Shown one piece after another: positions 26,455 to 36,786 of a stretch of DNA of 64,000 nt (positions are counted from its first letter, which is position 1; each line of letters opens with the position of its first letter). This DNA is from Leucobacter coleopterorum. GTDB taxonomy: Bacteria > Actinomycetota > Actinomycetes > Actinomycetales > Microbacteriaceae. The notes under the pieces are model-generated. The model did no database searches and had not been told where the DNA came from. It saw only the letters and a list, made by a program, of their open reading frames with translations. The stretch covers positions 1,798,001 to 1,862,000 of the forward strand of contig NZ_CP049933.1 of NCBI RefSeq assembly GCF_011382985.1, in the 5' to 3' direction. Made by a program: the position numbers and the translations under genes.

Positions 26455-27182
26455 TTACGCCAGTTGCGCGTCGCTCACTTCTACAGGGAGCGGCGTCGCG
26501 GCTGTGCCAATCGTTGCAACAATCTCATTCAATACTCGACGAGTCTGGGTCTCCCCACCCAGAGGTGTTTGCCGTCTTCGACAGCCACAAGACGCGCATT
26601 CGGGGCCACTGCAAAGCGCGCTTTAGCTTCTTCCGGGCGAAGATAGTCATCAAACTCTGGAATCAGTGCCACCAATTGCGGCTCAGCGGTGGCCCAGGCA
26701 GCAACGTCATCTTCCGTGGCTCGGTGCAATGGCGGCGAGAGCAGGATTGCACCCTCGATATCGTGCTCCAAGCCATACTTCAACGTGAGTTCCGTTCCAA
26801 AGGACCAACCGAGCAACCAGGGGTTCGGTAGCCCTCGATCCCGAACAAACGCCATTGCCGCCGCAACGTCTGCTCGCTCAGTGATCCCCTCTCCAAACTC
26901 CCCTTCGCTGCTTCCTCGCGGCGAAGTCGTGCCGCGGGTATTGAACCGCAATACGGCAGCGTCGGCGAGTTCAGGCAATCTATTCGCCGCCTTACGCAAG
27001 ATGTGAGAATCCATGAAGCCACCATGTGTGGGCAGTGGGTGGAGACAAACGAGCGTAGCTTTAGGATCCCGGTCCCGCGGAAGCGCGAGTTCACCCACGA
27101 GAGTCAGTCCGTCCGACGTGTGCAATTCGATGTCCTCGCGCCTCGCACGCAGCACCGTGTTGCTCCTGATCGTCGTCTTCAC
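26455..27182 (-). CDS. Alpha/beta hydrolase (frame break near the end)
   Basis: A 242-aa serine hydrolase. Family motifs: the oxyanion loop CLHPLPTHGGFMDSH near residue 48, the strand AAVLRFNTRG, the nucleophile elbow GWSFGTEL near residue 128, and the catalytic His in VEDGKHLWVG. One lost G near 26,560 (a G4 run that should be G5) truncates the frame. Restoring it gives the final helix RRVLNEIVATIG and a stop at 26455, four bases past the coiled-coil gene. Substrate unknown. Confidence 0.83.
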
Positions 27183-27271
27183 ACCGTCTCCTTCGTCGCT
27201 TACACGGCCCAGTTATGTTCTCGCGCTTCAGCCTACCTAACCTAAGTTGCACACTCTGGCAAGATAGACGC

Positions 27272-27802
27272 ATGACAATCACGGCTGCGGCAGACGGATC
27301 AGCACTCGGCAACCCGGGCCCGGCTGGCTGGGCCTGGGTGATCGACGAGCAGCACTGGCGTGCCGGCGGCTGGCCGCGGGCAACCAATAACCAGGGCGAG
27401 CTCATGGCAGTGTTGGATCTGCTGCACGCAACCGCAGATCGCGCTGCAGAACCTCTGCATGTGCTGTGCGACAGCCAGTACGTCATTAACTCGGTCACCC
27501 AGTGGATGCCGGGCTGGAAGCGCCGTGGCTGGCGCAAGGCCGACGGAAAACCGGTGCTGAATCGCGATCTGCTTGAACAGCTGGATGCGGCTCTCACAGG
27601 GCGCCAGGTGCGGTTTGAGTGGGTGAAGGGGCACGCGGGTCACCCGTTGAACGAAGCTGCTGACGATCGCGCGAGGGCCGCAGCTACGGCGTTTCAGGCT
27701 GGTCTTGCGCCGGATCAGGGGCCGGGGTTTGCGGGAACAACTTCCTTACCGATTCCCGAGGTGTCGCTCGAGCAGCCCGCTGCTCCGCCAACGCTGTTCT
27801 AA
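27272..27802 (+). CDS. rnhA: Ribonuclease HI
   Basis: Cleaves RNA in RNA-DNA hybrids. The four catalytic acids are visible: Asp in AAADGSALGNPGPAGW near residue 8, Glu in NNQGELMAVLDLL, Asp in VLCDSQYVI, and Asp in NEAADDRARAAA. The basic handle GWKRRGWRKADGKPV is present. The 176-aa protein has a Pro-rich C-terminal extension of about 35 residues after the core. The ATG at 27272 was chosen over upstream codons because the beta-strand TITAAADGSA starts immediately after it. Confidence 0.93.
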   Translation: MTITAAADGSALGNPGPAGWAWVIDEQHWRAGGWPRATNNQGELMAVLDLLHATADRAAEPLHVLCDSQYVINSVTQWMPGWKRRGWRKADGKPVLNRDLLEQLDAALTGRQVRFEWVKGHAGHPLNEAADDRARAAATAFQAGLAPDQGPGFAGTTSLPIPEVSLEQPAAPPTLF

Positions 27803-27851
27803 GGGTTCGCGGGCTTCTGTAGCGCTCCGTCCTCAGCGCGCCCAGCCTTGT

Positions 27852-28147
27852 TTAGGCGAGCCTCCAACAGTGTGAGTGGTAGTGGCGGCGCTCCCGCACC
27901 GCTGCCTCGTCGCCAAAAAAGTGCTCGGCGCTCCAGGCAACCAGGTGAGCTTGGCCCACGGGTATCTCAGTACCGCACTCCGGGCACCGATACGCTTTTT
28001 CTGCACGGTGGGCAGGAATCTCACGCACGAACCATTCGACGCCGCGCCTGAATTCTTTCCGTGCTCCCCATAGGCGAGCCGAGTCACGTCGCGGGGTGGC
28101 TCCTGAGCCAGGCGCTGATACTTACTGGGTCGACGATTACGCGCCAT
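27852..28147 (-). CDS. Small actinobacterial zinc-ribbon protein (frame break)
   Basis: Repairing one lost base near 28,072 gives a 98-aa protein. It has a basic start (MARNRRPSKYQRL), then WFVREIPAHRAEKAYRCPECGTEIPVGQAHLV, EHFFGDEAAVRERRHYHTHCW and a short end. The Cys pairs CPEC and HTHC, with His residues, form a likely zinc-binding knuckle. Similar short proteins are widespread in actinobacteria and have no defined function. Without the repair the frame reads on as a low-complexity shadow. Confidence 0.72.
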
Positions 28148-28159
28148 GTTATTGACGGC

Positions 28160-28789
28160 TTACCACCAGTGGTTTGAAATCCAGAAGTCGTAGGCAGCGG
28201 CCCAGCTTCCGTAGCGATCAACCGCATAGCCGGTCGCCCACCTCAGGTTATCAACCGGGTCATAACCGCTTCCAGGAACCTTGCTGCAGGGCAGGGCCTG
28301 GATCAACCCGCAAGCCCCCGAACTCGCATTGGTCGCGTTGGGGTTCCAGCCGCTCTCACGCGAGGCGATGTAGTCGACGTAGCCCCAGTCGGACTCCGCA
28401 ATGCCAGCGGCAGCCATCCACTCGGCTGGCGATCCACCACCCGAGTATTTCGGAGGCGCACTCGAAGAAGACTGATTTGAGGTTGCAGCGGCAGCTTCTG
28501 CCGCCTTTGCAGCTTTCTCGGCTTCTTGCTTACGCTTTACCTCTGCGGGATCAGGCAGTTGAACCGCCACCACATCGGTGTACACCAGGTCGGCATCGGC
28601 AGTCTCGTTTGGCACGAACTCCTGATGGATGCGAGCCTTAAACGCCATCGTCTCCGCCTCAGCCGGAGCAACCGGCATGGCAAACGGAGCGACAACAGCA
28701 GCTCCAAGGAATCCGGCGACGGCAACCACCGCAAGGGGCGCGCGAAAGCGGGACCAGAAGGTCATTGAAGAAGGTCTCGAAGAAGCCAC
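28160..28789 (-). CDS. Secreted lytic transglycosylase-like protein
   Basis: A 209-aa exported protein. Residues ~1-45 are a signal sequence (AVVAVAGFLGAAVVAPFAMPVAPAEA), followed by an Ala/Lys-rich linker. The C-terminal ~80 residues form a lysozyme-like domain: GYVDYIASRESGWNPNATNASSGACGLIQALP, with the catalytic Glu in SRESGW, and a WATGYAVDRYGSWAAAYDFW ending. It should cleave peptidoglycan during growth. It is transcribed with the zinc-ribbon gene 12 bases downstream. Confidence 0.85.
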   Translation of the reverse strand: MASSRPSSMTFWSRFRAPLAVVAVAGFLGAAVVAPFAMPVAPAEAETMAFKARIHQEFVPNETADADLVYTDVVAVQLPDPAEVKRKQEAEKAAKAAEAAAATSNQSSSSAPPKYSGGGSPAEWMAAAGIAESDWGYVDYIASRESGWNPNATNASSGACGLIQALPCSKVPGSGYDPVDNLRWATGYAVDRYGSWAAAYDFWISNHWW

Positions 28790-28868
28790 AATATTACGAT
28801 TCTATATCAGGCAGCCGCGTCTCTCAACGCCACTGCACTTAAATCACAGTTTTGACCCAGGCGACGAC

Positions 28869-29474
28869 CTAGCGTGTTGCAAGAATCAGCTCAACCACTC
28901 CGTCAAGGAGCGCATCAACCTGGTCCTCATCGTAGCCTCGCCACTGCGAATGGAATACAACATCGCGAACCTCAGCCGGGCTAAGACTCAGTTCCCGGTT
29001 CTCGAACATTCCAGCAACACGATCCAAGAATGCATCAACCTGAGCTCGACGGTAACCCGTCGCAAAGATTCCGCGCCTGCGAAATCGCTTACCGCGGGGT
29101 CGTTGCAACCTGCCACGCACCTCAGAGAGGAGCGCGCGAGTGTCATCCCACCAGGCGTCCTCGCCCTGGGCACGCACCTGCGCACGCCGCTCACGCTCAA
29201 AAAAGACTTCCTCAAGGCGATCCATAGCGGCGTCAACGTAACGCGCAGAATATCCCCCACTCTTCACCGCAAATGCCATGCGGCGCACCTCATCGGCAGT
29301 CATCGGAGCGTCGCTCGCAACACCACCCTCGTAGGTCGCGCGGGCCCTGTCCAGAAAGCTATCGACCTGCTCTTGGTTGTATCCGAGTTGACGTTTTGTT
29401 GCGATGGGAAAAGCTGAGTGCACCACTCCATTCTGCACAGCGGATTTCTCCTTCCGCTGAGAATACCTGGTCAC
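28869..29474 (-). CDS. DivIVA-domain protein with three repeats
   Basis: A 201-aa protein with three copies of a short DivIVA-like unit: QLGYNQEQVDSFLDRA (near residue 30), ATGYRRAQVDAFLDRV (near 140) and WRGYDEDQVDALLDGV (near 180). A further SGGYSARYVDAAMDRL sits in between. It lacks a long coiled coil. The GTG start at 29474 overlaps the cdsA stop (GTGA). A link between phospholipid synthesis and polar growth or division is suggested by this pairing only. Confidence 0.78.
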   Translation of the reverse strand: MTRYSQRKEKSAVQNGVVHSAFPIATKRQLGYNQEQVDSFLDRARATYEGGVASDAPMTADEVRRMAFAVKSGGYSARYVDAAMDRLEEVFFERERRAQVRAQGEDAWWDDTRALLSEVRGRLQRPRGKRFRRRGIFATGYRRAQVDAFLDRVAGMFENRELSLSPAEVRDVVFHSQWRGYDEDQVDALLDGVVELILATR

Positions 29475-30390
29475 GAGACTACCCCGAGAGTCAAAGCGAC
29501 ACCGTACACGCCAACCGCAGAGGGAAGGATCGAATCAAGGCGATCGAGAAATCCACCGTGTCCAGGGATCCAACTACTCATATCTTTAACCCCCAGGTTT
29601 CGCTTAATGAGTGATTCAGTGAGGTCACCACCTGTAGCGGTGAGCAGCACAACAACGCCGAGCACGATCCCGACCCACCACGGCTGGTCAAGGGCGAAGA
29701 TAGACACCACAACACCAACAGCGACAGCGGCAGCGGCAGCGCCCGCAAACCCCTCCCAGGTTTTGTTCGGGCTGATCCGGGGAGTCATTTTGTGCTTACC
29801 GAGCGTCACACCTGCGGCATAGGCACCAACGTCAACCGACACAACAATCGCGACGAGCGCAAGAACCCACCACTGCCCGTTATCTTTTGCGACCAACAGC
29901 ACTGTAAACGAAGCAAGAAAGGCAACGTAGACAAGACTAAAGAGGCCAGAGAACACATCCCGCACAAGCGTGCGAGGTGGCATCTCCCAGCGTGGAATCA
30001 GCCCCTCAATGAGTCGCCAAGCCGTGAGAATGGCAGATCCCACGAACAACCCAATGAGCATGCCCTCCGCCCGCCAGAAATAGGCCCCGGCGACGACCAC
30101 AAGCCCACCCAACACGACCCCAATGCGCGGAACACGCCTTCCAGCAACTCTGAACGCAGACGCCAGCTCAACCAGGGCGATCGAAACAATGATCGCGACC
30201 AACAGCACAAAGACTTGCTTGATCAAAAACAGGCTGGCGAGAAAGACCGCCCCAAAAATGAGCCCTGAAGCAATCGCGAAAAAAAGATTCCGCCCGCCCG
30301 GGCCTCAATTTTGGCGTTGGTCGCCTCCAGTTGTGCGCGGGTCGATTCCAGGTGAGCCCTGATCTCGTCCCGCCGATCCGCGCCCGACAT
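29471..30390 (-). CDS. cdsA: Phosphatidate cytidylyltransferase (frame break)
   Basis: Makes CDP-diacylglycerol from phosphatidate and CTP in the membrane. Eight or so hydrophobic helices precede the family signature KHKMTPRISPNKTWEGFAGA and the C-terminal SLIKRNLGVKDMSSWIPGHGGFLDRLDS, with the Mg-binding Asp residues. The visible frame starts at 30226, but one missing C near 30,298 hides the first 55 residues (MSGADRRDEIRAHLE…LFFAIASGLIFGAVFLASLF). Repaired, it begins at ATG 30390 and is 306 aa. It follows frr by five bases. Confidence 0.93.
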
Positions 30391-30395
30391 CGTGG

Positions 30396-30950
30396 CTAGA
30401 CCTCCAGCAGTTCAGCCTCTTTGCGCTTCAGCGCATCGTCGATCTGCTCGACGTACTGTTTCGTCATCGCTTCGAGCTCTTTTTCAGCGCGACCAATCTC
30501 GTCTTCGCCAACCTCGCCCTTCAGCGCATCAAACTCGCCCATGCCGTGACGGCGAACGTTACGGATCGCAACACGCGCGTCTTCGGCTTTGCCCTTAACG
30601 ATCTTCACGAACTCCTTGCGGCGTTCCTCCGTGAGATCAGGAAGCGTGACGCGAATAACGGTACCGTCATTCGAGGGGTTTGCGCCCAGGTTCGGCATGT
30701 CACGGATTGCCTGCTCGATATCTTTCATCGCTCCCTTGTCGTAGGGTGTAATGAGAAGACTGCGCGCATCCTGGTTCTGCACAGAGGCAAGCTGCGGCAG
30801 GGGCGTCGGCGTGCCGTAGTAGTCGACCATCAGGTTCTGCAGCAGTGCGGGGTTTGCCCGACCGGTGCGCACCGTAGCGAAGCTCTCTTTCGCGGATTCG
30901 ACCGCCTTAGTCATGCGGTCAGTTACGTCTGCGAAGACCTCATCGATCAC
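30396..30950 (-). CDS. frr: Ribosome recycling factor
   Basis: Splits post-termination ribosomes together with EF-G. The sequence is colinear with the family: [37 protein letters not shown], then the [23 protein letters not shown] hinge region and [26 protein letters not shown] chose the GTG at 30950, preceded by GGAG, over the in-frame codon at 30983. It gives 184 aa, matching the usual ~185. Located in the conserved pyrH-frr-cdsA order. Confidence 0.96.
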   Translation of the reverse strand: MIDEVFADVTDRMTKAVESAKESFATVRTGRANPALLQNLMVDYYGTPTPLPQLASVQNQDARSLLITPYDKGAMKDIEQAIRDMPNLGANPSNDGTVIRVTLPDLTEERRKEFVKIVKGKAEDARVAIRNVRRHGMGEFDALKGEVGEDEIGRAEKELEAMTKQYVEQIDDALKRKEAELLEV

Positions 30951-30985
30951 GGTGTTCTCCTTCTGAAGTGGTTCGTCAATCAAGT

Positions 30986-31705
30986 TTAGCGGTGTACGAG
31001 CGTGCCGAGCTTCTCGCCACGGATCGCGGCGGTGACATTTCCGGCCGGCTCCATACCAAAAACGCGCATCGGCATACCGTTGTCCATGCAGAGGCTAAAC
31101 GAGGTCGAATCAACGACCTTGAGGCCGCGCACGAGCGCATCGTTGTAGGTGATCTGCTCGATGAGTGTGGCGTTCGGATCTTTGTGAGGATCTGCGGTGT
31201 AGACACCGTCGACGCCGTTTTTAGCAACGAGAACCTCATCAGCGTGGATCTCAAGTGCACGCTGTGCCGCGACAGTATCTGTTGAGAAATACGGAAGCCC
31301 AGCACCCGCCCCGAAAATGACAACACGTCCCTTTTCAAGGTGGCGGATTGCACGCAACGGAATATAAGTTTCAGCGACCTGAGTCATGGTGATTGCCGAC
31401 TGTACGCGACTATCAACACCGGCCTGCTCAAGAAAGTCCTGCAGCGCGAGAGCATTCATAACCGTGCCAAGCATGCCCATGTAGTCAGCGCGCGCACGAT
31501 CCATGCCGCGCTGCGAGAGTTCGGCACCACGGAAGAAGTTACCACCGCCCACCACCACCGCGACCTCGGAGGTTTCAACGGCAGCCGCAATCTCGCGGGC
31601 AATCTGGCTCACCACGTCAGGGTTCACACCGAGAGTGCCACCTCCAAACGCCTCCCCTGAAAGCTTGAGCATGACTCGGCGCTTGCGATCGACAGTCTGG
31701 GGCAT
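30986..31705 (-). CDS. pyrH: UMP kinase
   Basis: Phosphorylates UMP to UDP; amino-acid-kinase fold. Motifs: [13 protein letters not shown] at residues 11-23, [14 protein letters not shown] near residue 50, the [13 protein letters not shown] helix, and the nucleotide loop [23 protein letters not shown]. At 239 aa it has the normal length. It lies 36 bases upstream of frr; the tsf gene upstream is separated by a terminator hairpin. Confidence 0.97.
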   Translation of the reverse strand: MPQTVDRKRRVMLKLSGEAFGGGTLGVNPDVVSQIAREIAAAVETSEVAVVVGGGNFFRGAELSQRGMDRARADYMGMLGTVMNALALQDFLEQAGVDSRVQSAITMTQVAETYIPLRAIRHLEKGRVVIFGAGAGLPYFSTDTVAAQRALEIHADEVLVAKNGVDGVYTADPHKDPNATLIEQITYNDALVRGLKVVDSTSFSLCMDNGMPMRVFGMEPAGNVTAAIRGEKLGTLVHR

Positions 31706-31793
31706 GGGTGTTTCTCCTTCTCGAGCTGGCCTCAGAACAGACTACTGGGCCTACCGGTGATCATGCTGCGCGCCCGGCGGAACACACAGCAAA

Positions 31794-31819
31794 GAGGCCC
31801 GAGCAAATGCTCGGGCCTC
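31794..31819 (-). terminator. Hairpin terminator after tsf
   Basis: GAGGCCCGAGCA (31794-31805) and TGCTCGGGCCTC (31808-31819) form a perfect 12-bp GC-rich stem. It lies 15 bases beyond the tsf stop and before pyrH. On the minus strand the stem is followed by TTT. It should end or attenuate rpsB-tsf transcription. Confidence 0.8.
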
Positions 31820-31833
31820 TCAGCGTTTAAACG

Positions 31834-32664
31834 TTACGCGCCAACCTTGCTGCGGGCGAAGCTCTTGACGGTGATGCCGGCTGCGTCGGCAACCTTCTTC
31901 ACGTCACGCTTCTCCTCGTCAAGTGCGTGCACCTGCTCGTTCAGAACGACCTGCTTGAAGAATGCGTTGAGACGACCCTCAACAATCTTCGGCAGAGCAG
32001 CCTCAGGCTTGCCCTCGTTCTTCGAGATCTCGGTGACGATGTCGCGCTCTTTGTCGACGTCGGCCGCGGGAACCTCTTCACGGGTGACGTAAAGGGGATC
32101 AGCGAACGAGATGTGCTGAGCGATGCTCAGAGCAGCCTTTGCGTCATCACCCTCGTAACCCACGACCACGCCGATCTGCGGCGGCAGATCCTTCGAGGTG
32201 CGGTGAAGGTACACAGCGGTTGCCGGAGCTTCGACGCGCGAGACACGGCGGAGCACGATCTTCTCACCGATAATGGCGGACTCGTCAGTGATGATGTCGT
32301 TGACGGTCTTGCCCTCCGCGGGAGCAGCAAGTGCTTCCTCGGCGTTCGCTGCACCAGCGGCCGCGATTGCGTCGAGCACACGCTCAGAGAGCGCGATGAA
32401 CTTCTCATTCTTCGCAACAAAGTCGGTCTCGCAGACGAGCTCGATCATCGTGGCAGCGCCGTCAGTCTGCTTTACAGCAACCAAGCCCTCGCTTGCCTCA
32501 CGGTCGCCGCGCTTGGCAACGCCCTTCAGCCCCTTAAGACGCAGGATCTCGATGGCCTTCTCGATGTCACCATCTGCCTCGGTCAGTGCGTTTTTGCTGT
32601 CGAGCATGCCGGCGCCGAGGCGCTCGCGCAGCTCTTTAATAGCGGCCATGGATACTGCAGCCAT
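31834..32664 (-). CDS. tsf: Translation elongation factor Ts
   Basis: Nucleotide exchange factor for EF-Tu. The N-terminal UBA-like motif AAIKELRERLGAGMLDSKNALTEADGDIEKAIE is followed by the core ELVCETDFVAKNEKFIALSE, both highly conserved. At 276 aa it is a normal actinobacterial length. Start ATG 32664 has AAGGAG six bases upstream. Co-transcribed with rpsB. Confidence 0.97.
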   Translation of the reverse strand: MAAVSMAAIKELRERLGAGMLDSKNALTEADGDIEKAIEILRLKGLKGVAKRGDREASEGLVAVKQTDGAATMIELVCETDFVAKNEKFIALSERVLDAIAAAGAANAEEALAAPAEGKTVNDIITDESAIIGEKIVLRRVSRVEAPATAVYLHRTSKDLPPQIGVVVGYEGDDAKAALSIAQHISFADPLYVTREEVPAADVDKERDIVTEISKNEGKPEAALPKIVEGRLNAFFKQVVLNEQVHALDEEKRDVKKVADAAGITVKSFARSKVGA

Positions 32665-32710
32665 GTGTCACTCCTTAAAAAGTTATTCAGATAAAAGCGG
32701 TGGGGCGAAA

Positions 32711-33580
32711 CTACTTCGCGGCTGCTTCTTCGGCGGGAGCCTCAGTTGCAGCGGGTGCTTCTTCAGCCGCGGGTGCCTCAGCGGCAGGAGCCTCTGCTGC
32801 CTCTTCGGCGGGCTTTGCATCTGCGTTCAGCAGTTCAACTTCCCATTCAGCGAGCGGCTCAGCAGGAGCCTCTGCACCCTCGGCAGGCTTCTGGTGACGT
32901 TCCATCAGGCCCTCAGCAGCAGCGTCTGCAATCACTCGGGTGAGCAACGCAACCGAACGAATGGCGTCATCGTTACCCGGGATCGGGTAGGTGACCTCGT
33001 CGGGATCGCAGTTGGTGTCGAGGATTGCGATAACCGGGATACCCAGCTTCTTCGCCTCGTCAATTGCGAGGTGCTCCTTCTTGGTGTCAACGATCCAGAT
33101 CGCTGACGGAGTCTTGGTCATGTGGCGGATACCACCGAGCGATTTCTGCAGCTTGTCGAGCTCGCGCTTCTTGAGGAGGAGTTCCTTCTTGGTGAAGCCG
33201 CTCGTGGTGCCCTCGTAGTCGAGCTGCTCGAGCTCCTTCATGCGCTCAAGGCGGCCCGTGACGGTCTGGAAGTTAGTCAGCAGACCACCCAGCCAACGCT
33301 GGTTCACATAGGGCTGGTTGACACGGGTTGCCTGCTCAGCGATTGCTTCCTGAGCCTGCTTCTTGGTGCCAACAAAAAGAATGTTGCCGCCGCGAGCGAC
33401 GGTGTTCTTGACGAACTCATAGGCGTCATCGATGTACCCGAGCGACTGCTGCAGGTCGATGATGTAAATGCCCGAGCGCTCGGTGAAGATGAAGCGCTTC
33501 ATCTTCGGGTTCCAGCGGCGGGTCTGGTGCCCGAAGTGGACGCCGCTGTCAAGCAGCTGGCGCATAGTTACAACAGCCAT
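32711..33580 (-). CDS. rpsB: 30S ribosomal protein S2
   Basis: Small-subunit protein needed for S1 and mRNA binding. It opens [27 protein letters not shown] and contains the [15 protein letters not shown] and [27 protein letters not shown] blocks. The 289-aa protein has a low-complexity C-terminal tail of about 45 Ala, Glu and Pro residues, common in actinobacterial S2. SD AGGAGA precedes the ATG. It is divergent from the M23 protein gene. Confidence 0.97.
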   Translation of the reverse strand: MAVVTMRQLLDSGVHFGHQTRRWNPKMKRFIFTERSGIYIIDLQQSLGYIDDAYEFVKNTVARGGNILFVGTKKQAQEAIAEQATRVNQPYVNQRWLGGLLTNFQTVTGRLERMKELEQLDYEGTTSGFTKKELLLKKRELDKLQKSLGGIRHMTKTPSAIWIVDTKKEHLAIDEAKKLGIPVIAILDTNCDPDEVTYPIPGNDDAIRSVALLTRVIADAAAEGLMERHQKPAEGAEAPAEPLAEWEVELLNADAKPAEEAAEAPAAEAPAAEEAPAATEAPAEEAAAK

Positions 33581-33990
33581 TGCTGTTCTCCTGTTTCTGC
33601 GGGCTCAGTGAGCACGCGTTTTCGGTTGAGTATCGACTGCGGTTGCAGCCAGATCCTGGTGCCCGCGGGATCAGCCGCTCCGTTCTTACAAACAGAGACC
33701 GTTGGCATCCTCCGGCGAGTGGGCACGCGAAGTCACCTCTTTCAAGGCGCAGCGATAAGTGTATCACCGCTTGCGGTGTGCGCGAGACTGATCTAGGCCT
33801 CTGGTGTGGCCGCGCGCCGACTCCTGCAGATGTGTCCGCCGCTTAATGAAACTAGCCTTCCATCTAGTCGAGAGGTGTGCACGGCTGGTGGGTTCGCTCA
33901 CACCCCTGTCTAACTGTCCTTATCCAAGAAACTTATCCACATTCGCCTTCACACGTCTAGGCCACTTCTCCACTGTGCCAGCCTTGTTCC
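33581..33990. other. Divergent rpsB / M23 intergenic region
   Basis: 410 bases with no convincing gene on either strand. It must hold the rpsB-tsf promoter and a leader of 100 bases or more on the minus strand, plus the promoter of the M23 gene on the plus strand. I could not assign -35/-10 boxes with confidence and see no known riboswitch. Confidence 0.6.
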
Positions 33991-34533
33991 ATGGAAGCTC
34001 CCATCCACCGAACCAGGCGCACCCGCAGTGCCCTCGCGGCCGCCGCACTCTGCACCGCACTCTTGTATATTGGTACAACGGCGAGCGCTTCTCCGTTGCC
34101 CACAGAGACAACTTCAGTCTCCCCGGCATCATTCGAGCTATGGGTGCCTCCCATCGGAAGCCATCTCACTGTTTTAGGGCCATATTTAGAACCACCCACC
34201 CCTTACACTTCAGGGCATCGAGGAATTGACCTTCCGGCTGGGCCCGGACTCTCGGTGCGAGCTCCTGCATCTGGAACAGTGACATTTGTGGGCAGCGTGG
34301 TTGATCGCGGAGTATTGTCAGTGAGGGTCGATGAGCACACCGTACTGTCGTTTGAACCGATCAGAAGTGATCTCAGGGAGGGTGATGCTGTGTCAGCTGG
34401 GCAGCTTCTTGGCACAGTGTCAAGCGGAGGCCACTGCTTTGACGAGTGCTTGCACCTTGGGGTTCGTGTTGAAGGAGACTACGTGAATCCCCTGCGTTAC
34501 TTTCGGGGGCGCCCGAAGTTGCGCCCCTGGTAA
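33991..34533 (+). CDS. Exported M23 (LytM) family protein
   Basis: A 180-aa secreted protein. Residues ~10-34 are a signal sequence (SALAAAALCTALLYIGTTASA). The LytM zinc motif HxxxD is present as GHRGIDLPAG near residue 75. The usual HxH near the end reads CLHLGV, so the first, catalytic His is replaced by Cys while the zinc-binding His remains. It may be a non-catalytic binder or regulator rather than an endopeptidase. It sits between rpsB and xerC, as in related genomes. Confidence 0.82.
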   Translation: MEAPIHRTRRTRSALAAAALCTALLYIGTTASASPLPTETTSVSPASFELWVPPIGSHLTVLGPYLEPPTPYTSGHRGIDLPAGPGLSVRAPASGTVTFVGSVVDRGVLSVRVDEHTVLSFEPIRSDLREGDAVSAGQLLGTVSSGGHCFDECLHLGVRVEGDYVNPLRYFRGRPKLRPW

Positions 34534-34552
34534 CCCAAGGCAGACACTCGCG

Positions 34553-35463
34553 TCAGGCGCGCGGGTGGGCCTGACGGTAGCTTTCGGCGAGACGCTCCGT
34601 CGACACGTGAGTGTACACCTGCGTACTGGCAAGGCTGGAGTGACCAAGCACTTCTTGTACGACGCGCAGATCGGCTCCCCCGTTCAGAAGGTGAGTGGCT
34701 GTTGTGTGGCGCAGTGTATGTGGTCCTCGTGGACCACCCCCCGGTTCCTGATCAAGTTCGCGAGCCACAAGTCGGTAGACCGCGTTACTGCTGAGTTCTC
34801 CCCTCGTTTTCCAAGAAACAGCGTCTGTGGTGAACTTGTGCTCCGTTGAGCAAGCATTGGGCGCCCTTCTTCGAGGTAGCGCTCCACTGCTTTGGCAGCA
34901 GGCCCTCCAACAGGTACCACACGCTCCTTGTTACCTTTTCCGAGCACCCGCACCAGTCGTTCACGTCGGTCGAAGCCCGTGACCAGCAACCCACACAACT
35001 CCGACACCCGCAGCGCAGAAGAATAAAGCAACTCCAGTACCGCGTGGTCCCGCAGGCACTCGGGGTCTCCCCCCGCCGCACGACCGGCGGCACGGTCCAG
35101 GATTCGAGTGATCTGAGCATCGCTCAGCACTCGCGGCAGCGTGCGAGGAGCCCGCGGAGCTCGCAGTCGCGACGCGGGGTTTCCAGGCACAAGCCGCTTG
35201 CGTTCAAGCCAGACACCAAACGACTTCAGTGTTGCAACGTTACGCGCGATCGTTGTGGAGGCAAGCTGTTTTTGCTGCCGTTCCCATAGCCAACCGCGCA
35301 TGAGTTCAATATCGCAGTTGCCAACCTCACTGACCCCCCGTTCCTCCGCATATTCACTGAAATTTTGCAGGTCTCTCCGATAAGCCCGCACTGTGTGTGC
35401 AGAGTAGCCATACTCCACTTGAACAGCCGCAAGAAACTGCTCTATCACTTCGCCTAGGCTCAT
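34553..35463 (-). CDS. xerC: Tyrosine recombinase XerC (frame break)
   Basis: Resolves chromosome dimers at dif with XerD. The N-terminal SAM-like domain ([25 protein letters not shown]) is followed by the catalytic residues Arg ([15 protein letters not shown]), Lys ([12 protein letters not shown]), HxxR ([13 protein letters not shown]), His ([10 protein letters not shown]) and Tyr (QVYTHVS). One lost base near 34,790 breaks the frame between the Lys and HxxR motifs; repaired it is 303 aa. The ATG at 35463 lies four bases after the corrected dprA stop. Confidence 0.93.
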
Positions 35464-35467
35464 ACCC

Positions 35468-36786
35468 TCATTCTCCACGCTTCTGAGACCATTGCACCTC
35501 ACCCCTTGCGGTGTTTCGTGACGCACGACATACCCCAGAAGCTCGAGTTCGGCAAGCGCTGCACGTACATCATCTACGGCACCACCGGCTGTTCGAGCCG
35601 TCTCGGTCGCCGTGCGTCTTCCACGCAGAGGGAGAGCATCGATCACTCGTCGATGCATTGCTGGTTCCCGCGACTGGCTCACACCACTCGAGCCCATGCC
35701 GGCTGCCGCTGCACCCTCAATGGCTTGAAGGTCGTCGAGTCCAAGCAGTTCATGCAAGTCGGCACCGCTTGAGATGAGTGTCGCCCCATACTCCCGAATC
35801 AGTCGATGGCAACCCAGTGAAGCAGGACTGGTTATGGGGCCGGGAACCGCTCCGAGGGGCGGCCGATCTCTGCACTATGGCCGGCAGTGTTGAGCGAACC
35901 GGAGCGCAAGCCCGCCTCGGTAACCAGCGTCGCCCTGGCTAGAGCAGCGATAATTCTATTTCGTTGCAAAAATCGCCAACGAGTCGGTGCTGTGCCCGGA
36001 ACAACCTCTGAGCAGACAGCTCCAGTCAAGGCAATCTTCTCGAGCAACGACCCATGGGCACTTGGATAGGGTCGGTCTACCCCACCTGCCAGTACGGCAA
36101 TTGTTGGGGCTTCTGCTGCGAGCGCAGCACGATGAGCTACGGCATCAATTCCATAGGCGGCTCCCGAAACAATTGTGATGCCAGAAGCGCAAACGCCACC
36201 CACGAGATCAGCAGTGACATACGTTCCATAGCTTGTGCAGGCCCGCGCACCGACAACAGCGAGAGATGTTTGTTTGAGGAGTGAAGTGTCTCCACGCCCC
36301 AGAGCATCACCGGGGCATGCGGACCAAGGTCGTTCAAATGGTTGGGCCACTCTGCCGACTCGGGCAAGACAACGTGAGCCTTCGCCCTGGCAGCGAGTGA
36401 AATGTCGTTTAGGACCGCTGCTCTATCTAGACGCGGCAACCACCGCTTTATCCCCGCAGAAACCTGCCGAAGAGACAGCGGCAAATCATTATCCGTGCAT
36501 CCCAGCGCAGATCTCATCGCGACACCGATGCCTTTAGGGTGCGTCTCGGAGGCTACCAGGTCAAGCGCAGGCGCTGCCCCAATACATCAATAAGAACCGC
36601 CGCGACTGCATCTCCAGGCTCTACCATGTGCGACCACACCACCCTCGCTAACATCATGTCGGCGACCTCTTGCGACAGCTCAGCCCCACTCGCACGTGTA
36701 CTGTCATTCGCACAACCTGATTGGAGGGAAGCCAATCCTTTTCGAAGCTCGCGGTCAGCGCGAATATGAACCAAAGACTTGCTCAC
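35468..36786 (-). CDS. dprA: DNA processing protein DprA (four frame breaks)
   Basis: Loads RecA onto incoming single-stranded DNA. The region holds four frame breaks, near 36,575, 36,298, 35,862 and 35,516. Each is cured by one extra G or C in a short run. Repaired, the protein is 440 aa: an N-terminal SAM-like part (ARVVWSHMVEPGDAV…), the Rossmann core SLAVVGARACTSYGTYVTADLV…SGAAYGIDAVAHRAAL…VLAGGVDRPYPSAH…RNRIIAALA, and a C-terminal winged helix (VIDALPLRGRRTATETA). It starts at GTG 36786, overlapping the comM stop. Confidence 0.9.

Noticed and set aside
34684..35757. Apparent DprA-XerC fusion protein
   Set aside because: The frame joins the DprA winged helix to XerC only because one G is missing near 35,516. 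With it restored DprA ends at 35,468 (…QWSQKRGE, stop), four bases before the XerC ATG.
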